Shown here piece by piece: positions 18,034 to 27,079 of a DNA stretch of 35,788 nt (position 1 is its first letter; every line of letters starts with the position of its first letter). The stretch covers positions 1 through 35,788 of the forward strand of contig QNZS01000014.1 of assembly GCA_003978465.1 (NCBI GenBank), given 5' to 3'. The notes under the pieces were generated by a model. It made no database searches and was not told the DNA's origin. It saw nothing but the letters and a program-made list of their open reading frames with translations. Source of the DNA: Sulfurimonas sp. (GTDB lineage Bacteria > Campylobacterota > Campylobacteria > Campylobacterales > Sulfurimonadaceae). The translations under genes and the position numbers were made by a program.

Positions 18034-18498
18034 CTATTGTCCAACAGCTCCTATCATATATAAAGGAGCCGCCTCTGTGCTAAACTCATTATAATCAAGC
18101 ACATACGGAAGAGTAAAAATAATATCCGGTGCTGTTTCTAATTTTTGAGTTTTTATTTCTGATGTAATTTTAACAAAATGTAACTTACCAATGGCTTTGA
18201 TTGGTTCATTTTCATTAAAATAAAATGCATCTGTTGCAAAAAGTGGAATATTTTTTATAATACTCAAAGATTTTAAAAATATATAGGCAATTTTAATCGC
18301 CATAAAACTGCCTGGACCATTTGCATAAAACAATTTTTCTAGTCTATATTTTTCTTGTAAGTCTTTAAAGATAAGAGGTAAAACATCCGAGCTTCTTTCT
18401 TCTGACTCTATACTTTCAATTAGTTTTGAGTTTTCATACACCCCAATTTTTATAGGCGAGGTTAATGCTATTAAAAGTATATCTACTGCTTTAAGCAT
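18034..18498 (-). CDS. tsaB: Short TsaB-like protein (tRNA t6A synthesis)
   Basis: TsaB partners TsaD in making threonylcarbamoyl-A37 on tRNAs. The 154-aa product has an N-terminal [15 protein letters not shown] strand pair and the family motif [21 protein letters not shown] near 58-78, matching the GPGSFTGLRI region of TsaB. It is much shorter than E. coli TsaB (about 231 aa): the second actin-like subdomain is nearly absent. Short versions appear usual in this phylum but should be checked. It overlaps lpxC by 8 bases. Confidence 0.78.
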   Translation of the reverse strand: MLKAVDILLIALTSPIKIGVYENSKLIESIESEERSSDVLPLIFKDLQEKYRLEKLFYANGPGSFMAIKIAYIFLKSLSIIKNIPLFATDAFYFNENEPIKAIGKLHFVKITSEIKTQKLETAPDIIFTLPYVLDYNEFSTEAAPLYMIGAVGQ

Positions 18499-19375
18499 AT
18501 GCTTTTTCTAACTCTTTTGTTTTTTCTCCAACAAGTTCTATTACTTCATAATTTTCAGTATCTGCTAATAATGCAAGCGTAAGTTTGTGATTCAAATCAT
18601 GACTTCCAGCCATTGCTTCATAGTTTCCAATAAAATTCATACCTATTAGACACATATCACCAATAGCATCAAGAATTTTGTGACGTACAAACTCATCTTT
18701 ATAACGAAGTCCTTCAGGATTTAAAATTTTTTTATCGTCTAAAACTATGGCATTTTCGAGTGAACCACCAAGTGCTAAACCTTTTGAACGAAGATACTGT
18801 ACCTCATGTAAAAAACCAAAAGTACGTGCACGTGAAATATCTTTTTTATATGCCTCTTTTGTAAACTTTAAAACATAATCCTGTGTTTTAATCGCGGGAT
18901 GTGGAAACTTTATAGTAAAGTCATACTGCAAATCATCCGAGGGAGAAAGTTTGACATACTTCTCACCTTCTTGGATTATCACATCTTTTTTTATACGCAT
19001 AATCTTTTTTGGGACATCTAACTGTACTACTTCTGCTTCATCAAGCAGCATACAGTAACTAGCACTACTACCATCCATAACAGGTACCTCATCAGCATCT
19101 ACAATCACACGAAGGTTATCTATACCATAGGCATATACAGCAGAGAGTAAGTGCTCTATCGTAGAGATAAGATGCCCATCTTTACCTATAACAGTAGCCA
19201 TCTTTGTATCTACTACATTTTGAGGAGTAAGAGGAATAGAAACATCAACATCAGATCGATAAAAGACTATACCAGAGTTAGACTCTAATGGTTCTAAACG
19301 CAGCTTAACAGGTGAGCCCTTATGTAGTCCAATACCGACTAACTCAACACTCTTTTTAATAGTTGTTTGATACAT
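18491..19375 (-). CDS. lpxC: UDP-3-O-acyl-N-acetylglucosamine deacetylase LpxC
   Basis: LpxC is the zinc deacetylase that makes the committed step of lipid A synthesis. The 294-aa protein has [14 protein letters not shown] near the start, [14 protein letters not shown] with the first zinc His near 79, and MDGSS near 100. [10 protein letters not shown] carries the other zinc His and Asp near 231-240. The conserved DLNHKL segment contains the catalytic His. The start lies 14 bases after the M23 peptidase, and its end overlaps tsaB by 8 bases. Confidence 0.97.
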   Translation of the reverse strand: MYQTTIKKSVELVGIGLHKGSPVKLRLEPLESNSGIVFYRSDVDVSIPLTPQNVVDTKMATVIGKDGHLISTIEHLLSAVYAYGIDNLRVIVDADEVPVMDGSSASYCMLLDEAEVVQLDVPKKIMRIKKDVIIQEGEKYVKLSPSDDLQYDFTIKFPHPAIKTQDYVLKFTKEAYKKDISRARTFGFLHEVQYLRSKGLALGGSLENAIVLDDKKILNPEGLRYKDEFVRHKILDAIGDMCLIGMNFIGNYEAMAGSHDLNHKLTLALLADTENYEVIELVGEKTKELEKAYA

Positions 19376-19389
19376 AATATTCTATCTCC

Positions 19390-20754
19390 CTAGTTTCTAT
19401 CTATAATCTTTTTAGCACTCTTAATGACATCGTAAACATTTAACTTAATCCACTGTTTATCCATCCACTCTTGAGGACGAACTTCTATACCTTGTACTAA
19501 AACACCAAAGTGTAAATGGTCACCCATAGCATAACCACTTTTTCCAGTATTAGCTATAACTTCTTTTTTTGTAGTCTCATCACCACTATTTACTTTAATA
19601 CTTGAACAGTGCCCATACAAAGTGTATAAACCAAGTCCATGATGAATTAATAGCATATTTCCATAAAGTCCATTGTAGTCGCTAAAAACAACTTCTCCAG
19701 CATTTTGTGGTTTGATACTTGCCATTGCATTTGAGGCTAAGTCTAAACCTAAGTGATATGACTGACTTATATATTCACCTTTATATATGTACTTTCTATA
19801 ATCTCCAAATGTTCCTACTACTTGTGCATTTTTAAGTGGATACATCTTATTCATTTTAAAGCTATTAATTTTTTTCTCATGAACTTTTGATGTGATTTCA
19901 TGTATAAGCTTTTCATTTATAGCCCTTACATCTTCGTTAATTATCTTAAACTGCTCAATTGAGTTATCTACACCTTGTGTCTCAACAAAGTCCTCTGCTA
20001 GGTCTGAAATTTTTCCTTTTAAAAACTTATCACTTAGTTTTATACTCGATATTTTATAATTTTTTTCTTTTAGGTAAAGTGGAATATAAGCTTTAGAGAC
20101 ATTTCCAGCCTTATCTTTAGCTATTACTGTTCCTTTAAATTCTCTATCAACTACGGGCCAAGCTAATAGTGAGATAAAATATCCATCTTTATAAAAAGGC
20201 TGCGCAAAAAACCTTTTGTCATTATTGCCTTGTATATAGAGTGTATCTAGGTTGTCATCTTCAACTTTAAATACAACAAGAGCAGAACCACCACGGGAAA
20301 TTTTATACGAGTTACTTACTATACTCAAACGTGGTCTTTTTTTATCTATCTTAAATGTAAACACTTTTTTCACTGCATTTCCACTGAATAAATTCCACTT
20401 ACTCACATCATTTGCTTCAACTATAATTTTTATCTCTTTATCTTTCATTGCATATGTAATTCTGGGTGCTGCAATTTCAAGGTTTAAGAGTTGTTCCGGA
20501 TTTATTAACTGTTCATATTGAAGTATTTTATCTTCCGTTTTACTTTTAAGTGTAACCTTATATGACTTTACACCACTCGCATCTTCAATCTTTATATGAA
20601 GTGCTCCTTTTAAATTCCAAAAGCCACTCTCTTTCATAGTCACGACAGGTGCATTTCTCTCAAATATAGAAGAGAAGTAGATAAATAGCAACCCTGATGT
20701 AGCTACAAGCATTATTAAAACTATTATTGCTGAAGAGTTATCTCTTTTTTTCAA
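19390..20754 (-). CDS. Membrane-anchored M23 family (LytM) peptidase
   Basis: This is a predicted periplasmic zinc endopeptidase acting on peptidoglycan. The 454-aa protein has an N-terminal membrane anchor (about 9-30) and a long beta-rich middle region. The C-terminal LytM domain keeps all zinc/catalytic residues: His334 and Asp338 in HLGLD, His383 in LYGH, and His413/His415 in HLHFG. Related enzymes in Helicobacter and Campylobacter trim peptide cross-links and shape the cell, so a cell-shape role is a reasonable inference. An M23 gene just before lpxC is also the Campylobacter order as I recall it. It starts one base after the DHH-like gene. Confidence 0.9.
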   Translation of the reverse strand: MKKRDNSSAIIVLIMLVATSGLLFIYFSSIFERNAPVVTMKESGFWNLKGALHIKIEDASGVKSYKVTLKSKTEDKILQYEQLINPEQLLNLEIAAPRITYAMKDKEIKIIVEANDVSKWNLFSGNAVKKVFTFKIDKKRPRLSIVSNSYKISRGGSALVVFKVEDDNLDTLYIQGNNDKRFFAQPFYKDGYFISLLAWPVVDREFKGTVIAKDKAGNVSKAYIPLYLKEKNYKISSIKLSDKFLKGKISDLAEDFVETQGVDNSIEQFKIINEDVRAINEKLIHEITSKVHEKKINSFKMNKMYPLKNAQVVGTFGDYRKYIYKGEYISQSYHLGLDLASNAMASIKPQNAGEVVFSDYNGLYGNMLLIHHGLGLYTLYGHCSSIKVNSGDETTKKEVIANTGKSGYAMGDHLHFGVLVQGIEVRPQEWMDKQWIKLNVYDVIKSAKKIIDRN

Positions 20755-20755
20755 A

Positions 20756-21418
20756 TTATATTTCCTTAATTATTTTATTATTTTCATCACTTTTTAGAAG
20801 TGTCACTTTTTCTACATGTACAATTGTCAAAAACTCTTTCATTATATTATATGCATCAACTTCTTTAGTATTGGAGCTTTTTAAATCATTATCACATATA
20901 CTTACAAAAGCATGTCTAGCCTCATTTTTTAAAATAAGGCTTTTTAAAAGTCTTTCTTTTAAACGCATATAAGACAAGGGTACTCTTTGAAATAAAAACT
21001 CATGGCATATTTGCTTATTTGCCTTAAGCCCAATTAATGTACTAATTAGAGCAAAAATTGTGCCATCACATTCACTACTTTTAAAGTTATCATAACGACC
21101 GATCAGCCCTGCATATAGTGCTGTTGCCATTTTTTGATTTATTTTAAAAGTATTTTGAGTCAAGAAATTATAAAGTTCAAAGGTCCCAGAATCAACTTTA
21201 ATAATATAATCAGCTGTAGATGGTCTGTTTAAACGACTTTTCTCAAACCAAGGTAGAAAAGAGAGATTTACATTCAAAGGCTCAATATTTTGCAAAGAAA
21301 CCTTTTTATGTAGAGTTAGTACAGCAGAGTAAAGTGCACTTGCATTAGCAAATGTAGTATTGTCTGTTACAATTAAAACATGCTGTGCATTTTTAATTTT
21401 TTCTATATCTATGTGCAT
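20756..21418 (-). CDS. Degenerate DHH/RecJ-like phosphoesterase-family protein
   Basis: The 220-aa protein resembles NrnA-type DHH phosphoesterases. An opening strand and helix run as HVLIVTDNTTFANASALYSAVLTLHKKV. Later, MATALYAGLIGRYDNFKS resembles the ATALYTGIVTDTGSF region, and a helical FQRVPLSYMRLKERLLKSL follows. The residues that bind manganese in active members (DADALGS and DHH) are missing: DNTTFANAS stands where DADALGS should be, and no DHH triad is found. A nuclease role is therefore unlikely. It begins 29 bases after the 124-aa gene and lies one base before the M23 peptidase. Confidence 0.65.
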   Translation of the reverse strand: MHIDIEKIKNAQHVLIVTDNTTFANASALYSAVLTLHKKVSLQNIEPLNVNLSFLPWFEKSRLNRPSTADYIIKVDSGTFELYNFLTQNTFKINQKMATALYAGLIGRYDNFKSSECDGTIFALISTLIGLKANKQICHEFLFQRVPLSYMRLKERLLKSLILKNEARHAFVSICDNDLKSSNTKEVDAYNIMKEFLTIVHVEKVTLLKSDENNKIIKEI

Positions 21419-21447
21419 ATTTCTTCTTGTACTAATTATATACTATT

Positions 21448-21822
21448 TTAGCTAAGCTTTTCTATATGCATCTCATTAACATTGGCGATAAAGGCTGATG
21501 TAAACATTCCAATTAATCCTTCATCAGGATGTTCTTCATCATAATGGTAGCCTATAAATCCAAAAAAATCTTCAGGTGTAATTTCATACTTTATTAACAT
21601 TGTTATAGCATCTTGTGTCTGATTATGAAAGAAAAGAGTAGCTATCTCTTCGCCTTGCAATGAGCCATGTTTGTCTTGACTCGATTTAAAAGAGTTTTGT
21701 TTAAATAGTTCATCTTCTAAGGTATTAATTTCTAAACCATCTTCTTCAGTTACAGAACCATTTTTTAAAATTTTCATAACTAATTCTTCTATACCTGCTA
21801 TTAATTTTGTTTGTTCGCTCAT
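21448..21822 (-). CDS. Uncharacterised 124-aa acidic protein
   Basis: I do not recognise this protein. I choose the ATG at 21822 (product starting MSEQTKLIAG) because AAGGAAA lies just upstream; an ATG five codons earlier is inside that ribosome site. The product is acidic and mostly helical, with EEDGLEINTLEDELFKQ near the middle and a conserved-looking EDFFGFIGYHYDEEHPDEG near the C-terminus. No membrane segment or signal peptide is seen. It is the first gene of the downstream block and has its own -10 box at 21852-21857. Confidence 0.7.
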   Translation of the reverse strand: MSEQTKLIAGIEELVMKILKNGSVTEEDGLEINTLEDELFKQNSFKSSQDKHGSLQGEEIATLFFHNQTQDAITMLIKYEITPEDFFGFIGYHYDEEHPDEGLIGMFTSAFIANVNEMHIEKLS

Positions 21823-21851
21823 TTTATTTCCTTGCATTATTATTTCTAAGA

Positions 21852-21857
21852 ATTATA
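21852..21857 (-). promoter_or_regulatory. -10 box of the 124-aa gene / lpxC block
   Basis: TATAAT on the minus strand, 29 bases before the preferred ATG, between the end of the HNH endonuclease gene and the 124-aa gene. It would let the housekeeping block be transcribed independently of the R-M module. Confidence 0.5.
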
Positions 21858-21899
21858 TTTTATAGATAGAATCCTACCCAAAACTACTTTAATATTGAC

Positions 21900-23012
21900 T
21901 CATTTACATTGGTACATTTTGTATAAATCGTTTAAACCAACACTATTACTCTGCATAAAAGATATATTTAATTGATACAGTTTATTTAAAATACTCATTT
22001 TATTATCTGCAGAATGTATCTCTCTGTGACAATTTGGACAGAGTGAAACAATGTTATCTATATTGTCAAGTTTAAAATTGTAGTTTTTCTGTTGGTACAT
22101 AGGTATTACATGATGACCCTCAACATAATTTATACCTTTAGATATAAAAGTAATATGAGTATGATTAATACTGCATGAATAATTATCTCTACTCTTTGCA
22201 TCATGTACTAAAGTCTGGTCTCTTTTTACTCTTTTTTCTGCAATACTATTGTTCACTTCACAAACAGTCGTACTAAAAAACATATCATTAAAATTTACTT
22301 TTGAGTACAAAACTTCTATATGTTCAAGCATTTCATCTCTTATAGATAAGTTTGCTCTACTGAGTTTTAAAATATTTAAGTCTACTAATGAATTTACCAC
22401 CCAAGTATTAAACTTTTGAAACTTTGTTGAGTTTACTTCAAAGCTAGTTATTGAAGAAATATTTTTGTTTTTTTCATACTCAAAAATATCATTATACTCA
22501 GATATATGAACTAAGTTTTCACTGATAAACTTTACCGGGATAGTTCTATTTTCTAACAACAGTTTAAATAAAATCCTAAATGGAAACAGTTTTAGATTTT
22601 GTACTTTTCCAGTCGCAGAGTTTGGATATGTAGTATTATCTAACTGGTTTATCACAAGTTTGAGGCACTCTTTATAGTTTTCTTTTTTATAATAGTTTAA
22701 AAATAAATTACCTTCTATACTTAATGATAAATCATGATTTTTATTTCTATGGATAAAACCATAAAATAGTGCGGGTTTATAAAAGTGTGTTTTGAGACTA
22801 TCGTTCTTATCAGCATTAAAATTACTACTAAGATATTCTACAATTCCTTCTTTATATTCATCTTCTCGGACATAACCATCTGTAATCGACTTTTCTTTGA
22901 TATAAGAGAGTATCCCGATGGTTCTATTATTCATTTTTGAATTATCACCCAAAAAAGAATCAAAACATTTACCATTGCCAGGGGCTTGCCAAAAGCTTGT
23001 TTTATTATCCAT
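21900..23012 (-). CDS. HNH-family restriction endonuclease (predicted partner of the C5 methyltransferase)
   Basis: The 370-aa protein has a C-terminal HNH (beta-beta-alpha metal) nuclease motif: GHH with His300 and His301, then a DNIDNIVSLCPNCHREIH stretch with Cys325, Cys328, His329 and His333. The usual first zinc pair (CxxC) is replaced near residue 280 by CSINHTH. The N-terminal 250 residues are helical and lysine-rich with IEGNLFLNYY, possibly for DNA recognition, but I recognise no named domain there. It starts one base after the methyltransferase stop, the tight coupling typical of R-M pairs. The methyltransferase neighbour is the main reason to call it a restriction enzyme. The cut site cannot be read from sequence. 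Confidence 0.82.
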   Translation of the reverse strand: MDNKTSFWQAPGNGKCFDSFLGDNSKMNNRTIGILSYIKEKSITDGYVREDEYKEGIVEYLSSNFNADKNDSLKTHFYKPALFYGFIHRNKNHDLSLSIEGNLFLNYYKKENYKECLKLVINQLDNTTYPNSATGKVQNLKLFPFRILFKLLLENRTIPVKFISENLVHISEYNDIFEYEKNKNISSITSFEVNSTKFQKFNTWVVNSLVDLNILKLSRANLSIRDEMLEHIEVLYSKVNFNDMFFSTTVCEVNNSIAEKRVKRDQTLVHDAKSRDNYSCSINHTHITFISKGINYVEGHHVIPMYQQKNYNFKLDNIDNIVSLCPNCHREIHSADNKMSILNKLYQLNISFMQSNSVGLNDLYKMYQCK

Positions 23013-23013
23013 C

Positions 23014-24054
23014 TTACTTAGGTATAGTTGAGAGGAGTTGGTCTATTAACTTAGGGGGAATTCCTTCGCCTATCACCTGTCGAATAAGATTCTCACTTGC
23101 CCACTTAGGTGGAGTCCAACTATCGGGTAGTCCTGTTAATATAAATATCTCTTTAAGGGTTAAAACACGAGCATCACTATAGGTACCATCTTCTTTTAAA
23201 CGTCCGGGATGTACATTATTTTGAGAAGAGACTGAACCATTTGCCATAGTGATAGTTGGAGCTGGCTTATCCCATTCTATTCGTTTATATGTTGTATCGT
23301 AACCTTTGATTCTTGTGCCATCAACTTTTTTTGGATAGTGAACCTTGTTGTGTAGTGCTGTTTTACCAGTTGGTGTTTGCTTTAAAAAAGATATGTGTCT
23401 ATCATTATGTACTTTAGCTATGTGAAACTCAACAGATGATGTCTCCCCACTTTCTAAACTTGGAAGATGCTCTATCATTTCTCTCACAGTTATTTTATCT
23501 TGCTTAGAAGGAAGTTCCCATTTATGTAACTTTGAAATAAGATATATAGCCCGCTTACGACTTTGCGGTGTTCCATAGTCTGAAGCGTCTACAACAACTG
23601 GATTTATTATATAACCTAAGGGTTCTAGCTCTTGTTTTATATAGTCTGTTATTTTGATTGTTTTACCATTATTTACAAGGTAGGTTTTTAAAACTTTTGG
23701 TACATTTTCTATGAGAATATTGTTTGGTTGTAACTCTATTGCTAATTTAATTACATATTTTATAAGGGAGTTTCTAGGATCATTTTCTTGCATTTTACCT
23801 GCAAGACTCATACCTTGACAGGGTGGTGTTGCTATTAAAAAATCACACTTTTTCTTTTTTGCCGTAGTCAGAACTTGATTAAATACTTCATCGTTTGTAA
23901 TATCACCTTGAATCATCTGACACTTTGTGTGCATTTCTTGATGAAACTGTGCTCTATTGTCTAAAAGTTCATTCGCTACAACAATGTCAATCTTATGTTT
24001 TTTAATATATGTTTCTGCAATACCTACATTTGCAAATAATGATACACCCTTCAA
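23014..24054 (-). CDS. DNA (cytosine-5) methyltransferase of a type II R-M system
   Basis: The 346-aa protein has the ordered C5-methyltransferase motifs: motif I as LFANVGIAETYI (6-17), motif IV TPPCQGMS with catalytic Cys79, motif VI IENVPK (115-120), and motif VIII QSRKRAIYL (164-172). A target-recognition region lies at about 185-290, then RVLTLKEIFILTGLP and motif X QVIGEGIPP (326-334). The start is TTG: an in-frame stop lies a few codons upstream, and AGGA sits 7 bases before the TTG. A separate -10 box precedes it. Its position between flhB and the lpxC block marks it as accessory. The recognition sequence is unknown. Confidence 0.93.
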   Translation of the reverse strand: MKGVSLFANVGIAETYIKKHKIDIVVANELLDNRAQFHQEMHTKCQMIQGDITNDEVFNQVLTTAKKKKCDFLIATPPCQGMSLAGKMQENDPRNSLIKYVIKLAIELQPNNILIENVPKVLKTYLVNNGKTIKITDYIKQELEPLGYIINPVVVDASDYGTPQSRKRAIYLISKLHKWELPSKQDKITVREMIEHLPSLESGETSSVEFHIAKVHNDRHISFLKQTPTGKTALHNKVHYPKKVDGTRIKGYDTTYKRIEWDKPAPTITMANGSVSSQNNVHPGRLKEDGTYSDARVLTLKEIFILTGLPDSWTPPKWASENLIRQVIGEGIPPKLIDQLLSTIPK

Positions 24055-24078
24055 TAATACATCCTAATTTTTTTACAA

Positions 24079-24084
24079 ATTATA
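24079..24084 (-). promoter_or_regulatory. -10 box of the R-M module
   Basis: TATAAT on the minus strand in the 42-base gap after flhB, 25 bases before the TTG start of the methyltransferase. It suggests expression independent of nadA-nadC-flhB. Confidence 0.5.
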
Positions 24085-24096
24085 TCCTAATAAGTT

Positions 24097-25149
24097 CTAT
24101 TTCTTATTCATTTTATATACATATGCGAGAACTTCAGCAACCGCACCAAAAAGTGCTTCCGGTATTGGTTTTTCAACTTCAACTTCAGCATAAAGTGAGC
24201 GTGCAAGAGGAGGGTTTTGTACTATATGTACATCGTTTTCTCTTGCTATTTTTTTAATCTGTTGTGCCATATTATCCATGCCTTTAGCTACTACTACAGG
24301 TGCCCTAGTCTTCTCTTCATCGTACTTAATTGCAACAGCATAATGGGTCGGGTTTGTGATAATCACATCTGCATTTGAAACTTCAGCCATCATACGTTGA
24401 CGTGATATCTCCATCTGTTTCTGTTTGATTTTTGATTTTATTAAAGGATCTCCCTCCATATTTTTCATTTCATCTTTCACTTCTTGTTTACTCATTTTAA
24501 GCCCATCAAAATACTGTTTACGAACGATAATAATATCTATAAGTGCAAAAACAAAAGTTACTATTAACATCACAAGTGCGATTATTATCATTTTATCTTT
24601 TAACCAGTCAAGCTGATCTGCTAGACTAAAGAGTGCAACCGTTGGTAGTTCTTCTATAAAAATAAAGAAAAAGAAAAAACCAACCCCTAGTGAAGTGTGG
24701 GACTTTAAAGTAATTTTTACTCCTTCTATCAACTTCTTCATACTTAGAAGATTTTTAATTCCCTTAATAGGGTCTATCTTTTTAAAGTCTGGAATAAGAG
24801 GCTTCGTGGTAAAAAGAAATCCGAACTGGCTGAAGGCGGCTAAAATACCAGCAATTGCTACTGCTATTGCAAGAGGGAGAACCATTAAAAGTACCTCTCT
24901 AAAAGTGATAATTGCAACATCAAGCATAAAAGGTTTAGTTATGGGTGTACCTACAAGGGAAAAGTAATATTTAAAAAGATTTGCCATATGCTCGGCAATA
25001 AAAGGAAAAAGCATAAGTACTGCCAAAATTGCAACAAAAAGTGTTATAACCCCTGAAACATCCTGAGATTTTGGAACATTTCCCTCAGCTCTAGCATCTT
25101 CTATCTTTTTATCGGTGGGTTCTTCTGTTTTTTCTCCATCGTCAGCCAT
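24097..25149 (-). CDS. flhB: Flagellar type III export protein FlhB
   Basis: FlhB is the inner-membrane export-gate component that switches substrate class after self-cleavage. The 350-aa protein starts with the charged MADDGEKTEEPTDKKIEDAR typical of FlhB. It has four membrane spans (about 30-50, 85-112, 145-165 and 185-212), then a cytoplasmic domain with the autocleavage motif NPTH at 266-269 within ITNPTHYAVAIKYD. It follows nadC by 15 bases, an unusual metabolic partner, so it is probably co-transcribed with nadA-nadC. It is separate from the other flagellar genes at 1946-7123. Confidence 0.96.
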   Translation of the reverse strand: MADDGEKTEEPTDKKIEDARAEGNVPKSQDVSGVITLFVAILAVLMLFPFIAEHMANLFKYYFSLVGTPITKPFMLDVAIITFREVLLMVLPLAIAVAIAGILAAFSQFGFLFTTKPLIPDFKKIDPIKGIKNLLSMKKLIEGVKITLKSHTSLGVGFFFFFIFIEELPTVALFSLADQLDWLKDKMIIIALVMLIVTFVFALIDIIIVRKQYFDGLKMSKQEVKDEMKNMEGDPLIKSKIKQKQMEISRQRMMAEVSNADVIITNPTHYAVAIKYDEEKTRAPVVVAKGMDNMAQQIKKIARENDVHIVQNPPLARSLYAEVEVEKPIPEALFGAVAEVLAYVYKMNKK

Positions 25150-25164
25150 CTATTCTTAGAGCCT

Positions 25165-25980
25165 TTAGTCCATCTTCATAGATAGATCAATCCAATTGGC
25201 TTGATGGATTAAAGAACCAGAACTAATCGCATCCACACCGCTTTTAGCATAAGATTCAATTGTCTCTAAAGATATATTTCCACTCGCTTCGAGTAAAATA
25301 TGAGGGTAATTTGTATCCCTAAACCTAACTATTTCTTCTATCATTTTGAGAGTCATATTGTCGCACATAATTATGTCACATTCTGCTTCAAATGCAAGTT
25401 TTGCTATAAAAAATGTTTCAGCTTCTACTTCTATTTTAGCAGTAAATGGAATTTTTGTTCTTGCTTGCTTAATATAAGCTTTTAAATCTTTGATTGTTTT
25501 TAAGTGTGTGTCTTTTATCATAAGAGAGTCATCAAGACCCATTCTATGATTTACTGCACCACCTGTACGAGTTGCATACTTTTCAAAGACACGTAAAAGT
25601 GGTCGTGTTTTTCTTGTATCAAGAAGTTTTACACCAAATGGCTTGATAAGTTTTACATATTTATTTGTTAAAGTTGCAATAGAACTTGCATGAAGTAGCA
25701 TATCTAATATAGTACGTTCACAACGAAGTAGTGTATGGGAGTCTGAATTTAGGGTGGCTAAGACATCACCTTTTACAAAACTCTCACTATCATTTTTTAG
25801 CCACTTTATTTTAATACCCTCTAATTGTGCTAGAACATCTATGTACTTTACACCAGCCACAATACCATCACTTTTAGCGATGATTTTACTAGATGCTGGT
25901 ATTGCAGGTTCGACTAAAGCATAGAGGTCACCGCGACCAACATCTTCGTTTAATGCTTCACGTACAAATGCGGCTATCAT
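25165..25980 (-). CDS. nadC: Nicotinate-nucleotide pyrophosphorylase (carboxylating)
   Basis: NadC makes nicotinate mononucleotide from quinolinate and PRPP in NAD synthesis. The 271-aa protein has the N-terminal EDVGRGDLYALV region, RTILDMLLHASSIATLT, DTRKTRPLLR near 140-149 with substrate-binding Arg and Lys, NHRMGLDDSLMIKDTH, KIEVEAET, and the closing ASGNISLETI and GVDAISSG. It overlaps the end of nadA by 4 bases, so the two consecutive NAD steps are co-translated. Confidence 0.97.
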   Translation of the reverse strand: MIAAFVREALNEDVGRGDLYALVEPAIPASSKIIAKSDGIVAGVKYIDVLAQLEGIKIKWLKNDSESFVKGDVLATLNSDSHTLLRCERTILDMLLHASSIATLTNKYVKLIKPFGVKLLDTRKTRPLLRVFEKYATRTGGAVNHRMGLDDSLMIKDTHLKTIKDLKAYIKQARTKIPFTAKIEVEAETFFIAKLAFEAECDIIMCDNMTLKMIEEIVRFRDTNYPHILLEASGNISLETIESYAKSGVDAISSGSLIHQANWIDLSMKMD

Positions 25981-26975
25981 AATGCCAACATTCTCTCTAA
26001 GGCTATTTTAGCCCACTTCTGTGTTTTATCTTCTATTTCTATCTCATTTATAGGTTCACCATCTTCTATAGCTTTAAGAGTTAGATACACATCTTCTAAA
26101 GTTGTCTCATTCATTGTCGGACATTCTGGTTTAGTTGAGCTTAGAACATATGTATTTTTCTGACGTAGACGGTTTACAAGGTTAAACTCTGTTCCAACTG
26201 CAACTTTTTGATCTACTGGTAATTCTGCGATGTATTTGATAAGTTGTGAAGTAGAACCTACAAAGTCACTCGCATCACAAATTGTTGGATCACACTCAGG
26301 ATGTGTTGCTATTAAAATACCTGGAAATTTTTTTCTATAAAATGCGATGTCATCTACTGTAAAGAGTTGGTGAACTGAACAAAAACCATCGTAACATAAA
26401 ATATCACACTCTTTTGGGTCACCTTTTTGTCCTATTATCATAGACTTTAAACCCATCTGGTTAGCTATATTTTGGCCTAAACATCTATCCGGAACAAAAA
26501 GTATTTTTTTACCCTCTTCTAATGCTTTTGTAATGATAGTCTTGGCATTTGAAGATGTACAAACCATACCACCCATTTCACCAACTTTTGCTTTTACATC
26601 TGCATTTGAGTTTATGTAAGTGATAGGTAAAATATCTTCACTCTTAATTCCATTGTCATTTAAAAACTTAACACTATCATCAAAATATAAAGAATCAATC
26701 ATACGAGCCATAGCACAACATGCGATTTTTGGCATCACAACTCTTTTTTCTGGGCTTAAAACTTTTACACTTTGTCCCATAAATCCAACACCACAAAAAA
26801 GTATAAACTTACTACTATCTGCTTGTGTTCTTACAGCAAGTTCAAGAGAATCACCTGTAATGTCAGCCATTTCAAACACTTCATCACGTTGGTAGAAGTG
26901 GGCAACAACTGTTACATCTAACTTCTCTTTTAACTCATTGATTTTTATTTTTAATTCTTCGTTACTTAATTGCAA
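25977..26975 (-). CDS. nadA: Quinolinate synthase NadA
   Basis: NadA condenses iminoaspartate and dihydroxyacetone phosphate to quinolinate using a [4Fe-4S] cluster. The 332-aa protein shows VVAHFYQRDEVFEMAD near 23-38, FCGVGFMGQSVK, GMVCTSSNA, FVPDRCLGQN, HPECDPTICD and KPECPTMNETTLEDVY. Cluster cysteines are present in the CGVGFMG, CTSSN and ECPTM regions. The start codon is TTG with AGGA 7 bases upstream, and no ATG nearby would keep the N-terminal strand. It is the first gene of nadA-nadC-flhB and is divergent from plsY. Confidence 0.96.
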   Translation of the reverse strand: MQLSNEELKIKINELKEKLDVTVVAHFYQRDEVFEMADITGDSLELAVRTQADSSKFILFCGVGFMGQSVKVLSPEKRVVMPKIACCAMARMIDSLYFDDSVKFLNDNGIKSEDILPITYINSNADVKAKVGEMGGMVCTSSNAKTIITKALEEGKKILFVPDRCLGQNIANQMGLKSMIIGQKGDPKECDILCYDGFCSVHQLFTVDDIAFYRKKFPGILIATHPECDPTICDASDFVGSTSQLIKYIAELPVDQKVAVGTEFNLVNRLRQKNTYVLSSTKPECPTMNETTLEDVYLTLKAIEDGEPINEIEIEDKTQKWAKIALERMLAL

Positions 26976-27005
26976 AAAAATATCCTAATTATTAATATAA
27001 TAGTC

Positions 27006-27011
27006 ATTATA
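27006..27011 (-). promoter_or_regulatory. -10 box of nadA-nadC-flhB
   Basis: TATAAT on the minus strand, 30 bases before the nadA TTG, in the 104-base very AT-rich gap shared with plsY. No -35 consensus is visible. Confidence 0.45.
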
Positions 27012-27039
27012 TCTAAATAATTTATCTACATATTAACAT

Positions 27040-27045
27040 TATAAT
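27040..27045 (+). promoter_or_regulatory. -10 box of plsY-folB
   Basis: TATAAT on the plus strand giving a start near 27052, about 28 bases before the plsY ATG, which leaves room for the AAGG ribosome site at 27073-27076. A second TATAAT at 27061 would leave almost no leader. Confidence 0.45.
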
Positions 27046-27079
27046 AGTAGAATGTCATCATATAATATAATTAAGGTTT

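Noticed and set aside
21900..24054. A wider defence island or multi-gene novel defence system
   Set aside because: Only two accessory genes are present; the neighbours on both sides (flhB, and the 124-aa gene leading to lpxC) look core, so nothing beyond a two-gene R-M system is supported.
27061..27066. Second TATAAT before plsY
   Set aside because: Its transcript would start about 7 bases before the ATG and exclude the ribosome site. It probably reflects AT-richness.
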